NCBI GenBank assembly: GCA_028695945.1
Contig: JAQVIB010000047.1
Location: 1 to 10,866, forward strand
Length of the DNA: 10,866 nucleotides
From: Lachnospiraceae bacterium
Lineage (GTDB): Bacteria; Bacillota; Clostridia; Lachnospirales; Anaerotignaceae
Direction: 5' to 3'
The notes under the pieces: model-generated
The model's input: the letters and a program-made list of their open reading frames with translations, nothing else
Database searches by the model: none
What the model was told of the DNA's origin: nothing
Shown: positions 5,302 through 10,866 of the stretch, one piece after another
How the letters are laid out: each line of letters begins with the position of its first letter
Numbering within the stretch: position 1 is the first letter of the stretch
Position numbers and translations under genes: made by a program

Positions 5302-7275
5302 CTACATTTTTTCACAATATATTTCAATAATATCGCCATTATTTAACTTTTGTTGGAAATATCCAGCTTCACCGTTCACCTTAATTACAACATTACCCTC
5401 TGGATGCTCAAAGTCTATGCCCGAATACTCAAGCATGTCCATCAAATAATAAGGATCTTTATTATCTTTAGGTAAAAACATCATTGGTTTACCATTTATT
5501 GTAAACCTTATAGGTATTTTAGATTCTTCCATTTTTATTTCCTTTGGAATTTTTTCATCTCCAACTTCCACAACTGTGGTGAAAATTTCTTCGTTGTTTT
5601 TATCATTTTCTTCAACTTCAGCTGACACATCTTCTTTGTTGTCCTCCAAACTATTTTCTTCATAATCTAAAGGTTTTGTACCACCAATGTTAACTATAAC
5701 ATCACCTGTTTTAAGCTCTGTATTTATATCTGCAATTTCTTCGTTTATAAATATTGTTTGCCCATAGTCTTCAACTATATCTCCTACGCATGCCTTGGCT
5801 GGCTCACCATTCTTTGCAGGCTGAAAATCAATTACATCGCCCGCATGTATAATATCGGAAATCTTTGCCTCTACACCATTTATTTTAAGAACCGCTGGCA
5901 TAGAAAGACCTCCATACACAACAGTGCGTTTGCCATCCAAAAAAACCACCAAATTAGTTCCAGAGCGTCCAATTAAATCCTGGTATCCAAAACCATTCAT
6001 CATCAAAATATCTCTAACACTTAAACTTCCACTTCTAAACAACTTAGCATTGTCACCATTTAAAGTAACTCTAAAGCTATCATTAATAAGATTCATGCCT
6101 GCCGAAATTGCAATACCAAGTGGCGTTGCATATTCAGGGTTATTTATATCATATTCCTCCGCAAAGGCGCTAATCTGAAAATTATTACCAGCAATAGCAA
6201 CACGATTCTCATCGATATTAAGGTGCTCTGCTATCTGTTTGCACATCCCCGCAAGCTTACTTCCACCTCCTGCAAGAAAAACCGCTGAAGGCTGACCATT
6301 ATTAACCTCTAGAATTCGATCTGCAATTTCTCTGCAAAGCTTTTGCTTAGCCTCTGTTATACAAAGCGAAATCTCTTTAACCGTAACAGAATGCTTCAAA
6401 CCCATAATGTCTATAAAACTAATTTTTTTCTTACCCTCTAACTGAAACTTAATTTCTTCTGCGGTATCAAAATCAACTAAATACTGTTTCATAATAGTTT
6501 CAGTAATTTCATCTCCAGCGATGGTTGCCATTGTGTACCCAATTATACTTCCATCTTTACAAACTGCTATGTCTGATGTACCTGCACCAATATCAACAAG
6601 AGTTAAATTAAGAAGCCTTATTTTCTGTGGTATTGCAGCATTAATAGCGGCAATAGGCTCTAACGTAAGGCTTGCAACCTCAAGACCTATATTATGCATG
6701 GTAATATAAAGGCTTTCTACAACCTCACTTGGCAAAAATGTTGCAACAACATCTGCCCTAAGATTCTTTCCACGGTGATCTTTAAGGCTTGAAATAGGAT
6801 AATTGTCCAAATAGTACTGAGAAACCGTGTATCCCACAAGATAAAACTGTCTTTCATTTTTACCCTCATCATCTGTAAATCCAGCTTCAGCATTGCCAAT
6901 TGCTCCTGTTTCCAATCTGCTTATTGTTTCTTCATCTACTTGTCTTACCTCTGGCATAGAAAGTTCAAAGCTTGCTTTTTCAGTTTTAAGGGCACGCCCT
7001 GCAGCAGCCACACAAACTTTTGTAAGCACGCAACTAAGTTTCTTCTCAAGTCGTTCCTTTACAATACGTGCAACATGTGCCACTTGGTCGATATTTTCAA
7101 TCTGTCCGTCAACCATTGCTCTGTTTGTATGTTCTTCCTTTTCAATTGCAAGCACCTTAAACTTTTCCTGTTCAACAACTCCAACAATTCCAATAATACT
7201 TCTTGTTCCTATATCAAGTGAAAATACCATTTCCTGATCAGATGCTTTTAACTGTTTTTCAGTTTCAATATTCAC
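5302..7275 (-). CDS. FtsA-like actin-fold cell-division protein with C-terminal extension
   Basis: This FtsA/PilM-type actin-fold ATPase homologue, probably cytoskeletal, is 657 residues from the GTG at 7275. Counting from the alternative ATG at 7299 (665 residues), the landmarks are phosphate-1 loop FSLDIGTRSIIGIVG (26-40), the SHS2-type 1C subdomain at about 85-195, phosphate-2 loop LVDIGAGTSDIAV (234-246), and adenosine motif VFLAGGGSKLAGM (340-352). Canonical FtsA ends near residue 420 with an amphipathic membrane helix. This one instead continues with a domain at about 430-540 (KINGVEAKI...IHAGDVIDF), an acidic linker rich in D, E and N (546-575), and a last domain (595-663) ending NNGDIIEIYCEKM. 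Both look like small beta folds of ubiquitin/ThiS type, but that is inference. No terminal amphipathic helix is visible. GTG at 7275 is preferred because GGAGGT sits 8 bases upstream and the promoter leaves almost no leader for the ATG. Similar long proteins exist in Clostridia; their role is poorly known. Confidence 0.88.
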   Translation of the reverse strand: MNIETEKQLKASDQEMVFSLDIGTRSIIGIVGVVEQEKFKVLAIEKEEHTNRAMVDGQIENIDQVAHVARIVKERLEKKLSCVLTKVCVAAAGRALKTEKASFELSMPEVRQVDEETISRLETGAIGNAEAGFTDDEGKNERQFYLVGYTVSQYYLDNYPISSLKDHRGKNLRADVVATFLPSEVVESLYITMHNIGLEVASLTLEPIAAINAAIPQKIRLLNLTLVDIGAGTSDIAVCKDGSIIGYTMATIAGDEITETIMKQYLVDFDTAEEIKFQLEGKKKISFIDIMGLKHSVTVKEISLCITEAKQKLCREIADRILEVNNGQPSAVFLAGGGSKLAGMCKQIAEHLNIDENRVAIAGNNFQISAFAEEYDINNPEYATPLGIAISAGMNLINDSFRVTLNGDNAKLFRSGSLSVRDILMMNGFGYQDLIGRSGTNLVVFLDGKRTVVYGGLSMPAVLKINGVEAKISDIIHAGDVIDFQPAKNGEPAKACVGDIVEDYGQTIFINEEIADINTELKTGDVIVNIGGTKPLDYEENSLEDNKEDVSAEVEENDKNNEEIFTTVVEVGDEKIPKEIKMEESKIPIRFTINGKPMMFLPKDNKDPYYLMDMLEYSGIDFEHPEGNVVIKVNGEAGYFQQKLNNGDIIEIYCEKM

Positions 7276-7308
7276 AGCTTCTACCTCCATATTCACCATA
7301 TTACCTAC

Positions 7309-7337
7309 ATTTTACTTAATAATGTGACAATTGTAAA
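7309..7337 (-). promoter_or_regulatory. SigA-type promoter of the FtsA-like gene
   Basis: On the minus strand TTTACA (7332-7337) and TAAAAT (7309-7314) are spaced by exactly 17 bases, each matching the consensus in five of six positions. The predicted start of transcription is near 7302. That would leave the first in-frame ATG (7299) only about 3 bases of leader, but gives the GTG at 7275 a leader of about 27 bases that includes GGAGGT. Confidence 0.6.
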
Positions 7338-7390
7338 CACACAGTTTCTAAATAGTTATTTTGTATTTCACTTATTCATAGTTTTTTAAT

Positions 7391-7428
7391 TAAAGGGTAT
7401 CTTGCCGTTTATAGCAAAATACCCTTTT
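7391..7428 (-). terminator. Terminator closing the LCP operon
   Basis: AAAGGGTAT (7392-7400) pairs with ATACCCTTT (7419-7427), and after a C-A mismatch TTGC (7402-7405) pairs with GCAA (7414-7417) around an 8-base loop. The minus-strand tail is TTTAATT, a modest U-tract; the plus-strand tail is TTTTTATAATT. It begins 9 bases past the stop of the second LCP gene, so it most likely ends that operon. Confidence 0.75.
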
Positions 7429-7436
7429 TATAATTA

Positions 7437-8759
7437 TTACTCGTTTTCACCAAGTATTATCAAAATGTCTATTCCCTCACTAAGCATCGAAGAATCTACA
7501 ACTATTTGACTGTTTGGATAATAGCCCTGTAAATCTTTGCCTATACCATCCTGAGATACAACAATTCTTGTGTAATCAGTTCTCTCACCATCGAAGGTAG
7601 ATATTTTTTCTACAGTAAAGCCTTCAGAAATCAGCATTTTTTGGTTTTCGCCTGCAAAACCAGACTTACTTCCTCCATTTGCAACTTCAATAACTTTGCC
7701 AACACTGCTTTGTGCAGTATCCTCTGCTGTTACATCGTCACTAAAGAAGAGTCTCTTTACTATCGCTTTTGTTTCAATTTCATCACTTAAAAAATAAGAC
7801 ACTTTTCCAACATATTGACCAACGCCAGGTAAAGTTTCTGTCTTTAATTTTGTTATATCTGCATCGTCAGCATATTGCATATATTTAACTGCATCTGTAA
7901 GTGATATATCTGTTTCTACGTATTGATACCCTGTTTTAACAAGACTTGGAAGATTTTTAACAATAGTATCTGTACTTAAAACCTTCTTTGCAACTTCTTT
8001 AAGGAAAGCTTGTTGAACCTTAACCCTATCCTCATCCCCTAGAGGATATCTTCTAAATCTAACAAGCTGCTCAGCTTTATCACCATCAAGGTGCTGCATA
8101 CCTTCTTTCAAATTAATAAGCGGGTCTCCACTGTCACGCATATCCCAATACATATCCTGCGGTACATAAAAATCAACACCATCAATTAAATCCACAAGGC
8201 TTTTAAACCCATCAAAGTTTATTCTTACGTAGTTATCAATTTCAATTCCCAAAAGTTCCTCAAGCTGTTTAACAGAAAATTCATCTGCTTTTTCCTCGCC
8301 TGCGTAAGCATGTACCTCATTTATTTTGCATATTCCATTATATGGAATGTATTTTTCATTAGCTTTAAGATAGGTATACATTTCATCATTAATTTCAACC
8401 CTTGTATCCCTCGGAATAGAGAGAATATGAATGTTTCCAGACTTACTGTCAAAATGTACCACAAATATTACATCCGTGCGTGTTTCATCACCGTCAACAC
8501 CAAAAACTGCAATATTTAGTTTTATATCTTTTCCAACAAGGGCTTCCATAAGGTTCAATTGGCTTCCTTGCTTTACCTCTTCATTAGCAAAGCCGCCAAG
8601 CTTTGAATACGCAAAAAGCACTGTTGCGGATATTATAATAAACGACATAACTATAGAAAAAACTATCTTAAAAAACCTTGCCACTGGGCTTGTACGTTTT
8701 CTTTTTTTTGTGGTTTGCTTATTTTTGCGGTTCATATTATTTTCTGGTTTATTCATCAT
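7437..8759 (-). CDS. LCP-family (LytR-CpsA-Psr) cell-wall polymer ligase with C-terminal LytR_C-like domain
   Basis: LCP proteins transfer teichoic acids or other glycopolymers from undecaprenyl-phosphate carriers to peptidoglycan, outside the membrane. The 440-residue protein has a basic cytoplasmic N-terminus (KKRKRTSPVAR, 18-28), one membrane segment at about 32-52, and the LCP catalytic domain at about 80-315. Conserved parts are VFGVDGDETRTDVIFVV (85-101), ILSIPRDTRVEI (112-123), GICKINEVHAYAG (142-154), LIDGVDFYVP (191-200) and HLDGDKAEQLVRFRRY (223-238), which hold the Arg and Asp residues that bind pyrophosphate in this family. Residues about 353-438 resemble the LytR_C domain found at the end of many LCP proteins. 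It follows the first LCP gene by 23 bases. The start is uncertain: the ATG at 8759 or the adjacent one at 8756, which is better spaced from AGGGTG. The polymer it transfers cannot be told. Confidence 0.93.
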   Translation of the reverse strand: MMNKPENNMNRKNKQTTKKRKRTSPVARFFKIVFSIVMSFIIISATVLFAYSKLGGFANEEVKQGSQLNLMEALVGKDIKLNIAVFGVDGDETRTDVIFVVHFDSKSGNIHILSIPRDTRVEINDEMYTYLKANEKYIPYNGICKINEVHAYAGEEKADEFSVKQLEELLGIEIDNYVRINFDGFKSLVDLIDGVDFYVPQDMYWDMRDSGDPLINLKEGMQHLDGDKAEQLVRFRRYPLGDEDRVKVQQAFLKEVAKKVLSTDTIVKNLPSLVKTGYQYVETDISLTDAVKYMQYADDADITKLKTETLPGVGQYVGKVSYFLSDEIETKAIVKRLFFSDDVTAEDTAQSSVGKVIEVANGGSKSGFAGENQKMLISEGFTVEKISTFDGERTDYTRIVVSQDGIGKDLQGYYPNSQIVVDSSMLSEGIDILIILGENE

Positions 8760-8782
8760 AGCACCCTAATTCATTTAAATTT

Positions 8783-9865
8783 TTATTCATTGGTATTTTC
8801 ATTATCATTATCTTTACTAATCTCTTGCGTATCAATTCTGTAAATTAATCTTGCAACAGCATCTGCTGTTCCTTCCTTATCATGTTTAAAATATGAACCT
8901 CCTACGCCAGGTATTGTCTCCATTTTTACGTTGTCTACGTCTATGTAATTTACATACTTAACATATTTAAGTGCATCCATTATAGAAATATTTGTTTCAA
9001 CAGTTGAAATTACTGTTTTTGTTAAAGGCTGAATATTTGTTAAAAGAGTGTCTGTGCTAAGTACCTTTTGCATCAGTGCCTTAATAAAATCCTGCTGCAC
9101 TGTAATTCGCTTAAGGTCTTTTGCTGCATATCCATCACGATACCTAACCAATTGTTCTGCTTTATCTCCGTCAAGATGTTGATATCCAGCTTTAAGATTA
9201 ATGTAAAGCCCTTGTTCTGGGTCGGAATACTTCATGTCAGTAGCCACCTCAAAGTCTACACCACAAATAGAATCCACAACGGTTTTAAATGTATCTGGAG
9301 TGAACTTAACATAATAATCAAGCTTTATACCCAGCAAATCCTCAACCATCATCATTGAAAACTCATTGCGGTAGCCGTCACCAGCATAAGCATGTACTTC
9401 ATTTATTTTACAAACACCCTTCTGCCCATCATGGTATGGTATAAAGCCACTCCGTTTTCGTTCTTCAAGGCTTGCTATCATTTCGTCTGTCATTTTTACC
9501 TTTGTATCTCTAGGTATTGACAGAATATTAATTTCCTTTGTTTCGCTGTTAAAACTTACTACAAACATTACATCCGTACGTGTGCCACCCTTATCCGAAC
9601 CAAAAACTGCCACATTTGTTATCTTTTTTATATCTTCATCATCCGTCTGTGCTTGCGAGTTCTCTGTTTTTTCATCTGAATTAGTAACTTCAGCCACAGT
9701 TGGCACTTTTTCAGAATTTCTTGTTACCCCATAAATAACAACGCCTACCGCTGCAAACATACTATATAATAAAACTGTGGAAACAACAATTGCAACAAAC
9801 CTTCTAATGAGCCGACCGCCAGTAGTGCCCCTTTTCTTTTTTTTCAATTTGTTCTTCTCAGTCAC
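8783..9865 (-). CDS. LCP-family (LytR-CpsA-Psr) cell-wall polymer ligase
   Basis: This is the first gene of a tandem LCP pair. The 360-residue protein has a very basic N-terminus (KNKLKKKKRG, 4-13), a membrane segment at about 22-47, a polar D/E/T-rich linker (55-80), and an LCP domain from about 83 to 322. Motifs are VFGSDKGGTRTDVMFVV (87-103), ILSIPRDTKVKM (114-125), GVCKINEVHAYAG (150-162), SICGVDFEV (199-207) and HLDGDKAEQLVRYRDG (230-245). It ends soon after the catalytic domain with an acidic, Asn-rich tail and lacks the C-terminal LytR_C-like part of its neighbour. The two share many identical motif stretches, including INEVHAYAG and DGDKAEQLVR, which suggests duplication followed by divergence. 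Translation should start at a GTG (9865): an in-frame stop lies just upstream, and a GAGAGG sequence sits 11 bases before it, a rather long spacing. Confidence 0.93.
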   Translation of the reverse strand: MTEKNKLKKKKRGTTGGRLIRRFVAIVVSTVLLYSMFAAVGVVIYGVTRNSEKVPTVAEVTNSDEKTENSQAQTDDEDIKKITNVAVFGSDKGGTRTDVMFVVSFNSETKEINILSIPRDTKVKMTDEMIASLEERKRSGFIPYHDGQKGVCKINEVHAYAGDGYRNEFSMMMVEDLLGIKLDYYVKFTPDTFKTVVDSICGVDFEVATDMKYSDPEQGLYINLKAGYQHLDGDKAEQLVRYRDGYAAKDLKRITVQQDFIKALMQKVLSTDTLLTNIQPLTKTVISTVETNISIMDALKYVKYVNYIDVDNVKMETIPGVGGSYFKHDKEGTADAVARLIYRIDTQEISKDNDNENTNE

Positions 9866-9921
9866 AAATCAACACGCCTCTCATCGGGTTAGTTACATTA
9901 ATGTTAAACTCATACTTTTTT

Positions 9922-9951
9922 ATTATAGCATAACATGACTTTATTTTACAA
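9922..9951 (-). promoter_or_regulatory. SigA-type promoter of the LCP operon
   Basis: On the minus strand TGCTATAAT gives a perfect -10 hexamer (9922-9927) with an extended TG. TTGTAA (9946-9951) serves as -35 at 18-base spacing. Transcription would start near 9915, giving a leader of about 50 bases. The leader contains a 10-base palindrome ACATTAATGT (9895-9904), which could be an operator or chance in AT-rich DNA. Confidence 0.65.
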
Positions 9952-10077
9952 TAAATACTATCAGATGCAACTTATATATTTTAACACATTCTTTCTAAAA
10001 ATCTACTATTTTATTATTAAAAAAAACTTAAAATGCTTTACTATTGTAAAATAAAAGTATAACATAGGTAAAAGTGT

Positions 10078-10097
10078 AGCCATCTAGATGGTTTTTT
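10078..10097 (+). promoter_or_regulatory. Hairpin plus T-run in the leader of the LTA-synthase-like gene
   Basis: AGCCAT-CTAG-ATGGTT (10078-10093) can form a 6-pair stem (one G-T) with a CTAG loop, and TTTTTT follows (10092-10097). This looks like a small intrinsic terminator on the plus strand. No gene on the plus strand lies upstream of it in the intergenic space, so it may be an attenuator in the leader of the downstream gene or the end of a short transcript. A possible -10 (TATAAC, 10058-10063) lies only 15 bases before it, with a poor -35. A second weak stem (ATGC-ACTGG-GCAT, 10099-10111) follows. Confidence 0.45.
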
Positions 10098-10137
10098 AAT
10101 GCACTGGGCATAAATAATTCAACATAGGAGGTCCCTC

Positions 10138-10866
10138 ATGATAAAAATTAAAGATTTTATTGAAAAACATTCTGTTCACTTAAAAAACTATATAGCTGCC
10201 TTAATTATGATTATAGGTTCTTTTGCCATTACTGTGGCTGTATTTATTAGTAACAAAGAATTTGGTTCTGCGTTTTTCCAATTTATTAAAGAAACGCCTT
10301 TGCTTTTTCTTCTTAACTACTTTCCAGTTGTCCTATTCATGGCACTAATATTATTTATTTCTAATAATGCCTTGTTTGCAACGGTTTCTTCTGGAGGTTT
10401 TTTCCTTTTGATGGCAATAGCTAACTCCGAAAAAGTCAGACTAAGGCAAGACCCTTTATTTCCTACCGACTTATCACTTTTTACAGAACTTGTGGGAATT
10501 GCAAAAAATTTTTCACCCAAAATTATTTTAATTTACCTATTTATAATTGCATTTATTCTGCTTATTGTCGTATTTACTTTTATATTTTTTAAATCTGAAA
10601 AACTCTCTGCACCTATAAGAATTACAGGTATTTGTACAATTTTTATTATTGGTGCAGTATCAAATAATTTTCTATACACAAATGTTGAACTTTATAATTC
10701 CTTTGCTGTTGAAGGAAATCAGTATTTTGAGGTTAATCAGTATGGCTCAAAGGGTTTTATATATAGCTTTTGCCATAAATTTAACTCAATGAAGGTTAAA
10801 GCCCCAGATGGATATAATTCTACATACTATGCTTCATTGGAAAATGATTTTAAAAGTAGTACCTCA
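10138..10866 (+). CDS. LTA synthase family protein, N-terminal membrane part (cut by window edge)
   Basis: The open frame runs 243 codons from an ATG with an AGGAGGT site (10126-10132) and leaves the window without a stop. It has a short basic N-terminus and about four to five hydrophobic segments, at roughly 18-38, 54-75, 78-95, 127-151 and 160-180. RLRQDPLFPTDLSLFTELVG (101-120), in the loop, and the segment after the last helix (NQYFEVNQYGSKGFIYSF, 197-214) resemble the membrane part of LtaS-like polyglycerolphosphate synthases. In these proteins an extracellular sulfatase-fold catalytic domain follows, and here it would lie beyond the window. Related proteins with other head-group activities share this membrane part, so the exact product is unknown. 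It is divergent from the LCP operon, with 272 bases between them, which fits a shared role in surface polymers. Confidence 0.85.
   Translation, partial: MIKIKDFIEKHSVHLKNYIAALIMIIGSFAITVAVFISNKEFGSAFFQFIKETPLLFLLNYFPVVLFMALILFISNNALFATVSSGGFFLLMAIANSEKVRLRQDPLFPTDLSLFTELVGIAKNFSPKIILIYLFIIAFILLIVVFTFIFFKSEKLSAPIRITGICTIFIIGAVSNNFLYTNVELYNSFAVEGNQYFEVNQYGSKGFIYSFCHKFNSMKVKAPDGYNSTYYASLENDFKSSTS

Noticed and set aside
6893..7237. 114-codon and 93-codon plus-strand frames opposite the FtsA-like gene
   Set aside because: They are Ser- and Cys-rich antisense shadows of a conserved actin-fold gene, with no sign of translation signals.
10317..10520. 67-codon minus-strand frame opposite the LTA-synthase-like gene
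   Set aside because: The plus-strand frame is open to the window edge, has a strong ribosome binding site and membrane segments typical of its family.

Overview
This window looks like chromosome of a low-GC, anaerobic, spore-forming Firmicute of the class Clostridia, perhaps Lachnospirales-like. The evidence is the strongly AT-rich DNA, the strong AGGAGG ribosome binding sites, a complete spoIIA operon (spoIIAA-spoIIAB-sigF), sigG, a meso-diaminopimelate dehydrogenase, and a clostridial-type extended FtsA homologue. The genus cannot be fixed from the sequence alone. I see no mobile element, CRISPR array, tRNA or rRNA, and no stretch over 300 bases without a gene.

Layout, left to right. (1) Position 1-93, minus strand: the N-terminus of ZapA, a division-ring factor, running off the left edge. 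(2) 208-1717, minus strand: the operon spoIIAA-spoIIAB-sigF, encoding the anti-anti-sigma factor, the anti-sigma kinase and the early forespore sigma factor, with a candidate SigH promoter. (3) 1883-2910, minus strand: a two-gene operon for a MaoC-type hydratase and an isochorismatase-family cysteine hydrolase, with a good SigA promoter and a terminator. (4) 3111-3884, plus strand: sigG, the late forespore sigma factor, divergent from (3), with a candidate SigF-type promoter. (5) 4102-5088, minus strand: ddh, one-step synthesis of meso-diaminopimelate. (6) 5302-7275, minus strand: a large FtsA-like actin-fold protein with an unusual C-terminal extension. (7) 7437-9865, minus strand: two tandem LytR-CpsA-Psr (LCP) cell-wall polymer ligases. 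(8) 10138-10866, plus strand: the membrane part of an LTA-synthase-family protein, divergent from the LCP pair and cut by the right edge.

Two themes run through the window. The left half carries both forespore sigma factors: SpoIIAA and SpoIIAB hold and then release SigF after asymmetric division, and SigF should then switch on sigG. The right half concerns the envelope and division: the meso-DAP supply, an FtsA-like cytoskeletal protein, LCP ligases that attach anionic polymers to peptidoglycan, and a lipoteichoic-acid-type synthase. The points most worth a second look are the C-terminal extension of the FtsA-like protein and its probable GTG start, the placement of sigG alone near spoIIA rather than behind spoIIGA-sigE, the metabolic gene pair between the two sigma loci, and the hairpin in the leader of the LTA-synthase-like gene.
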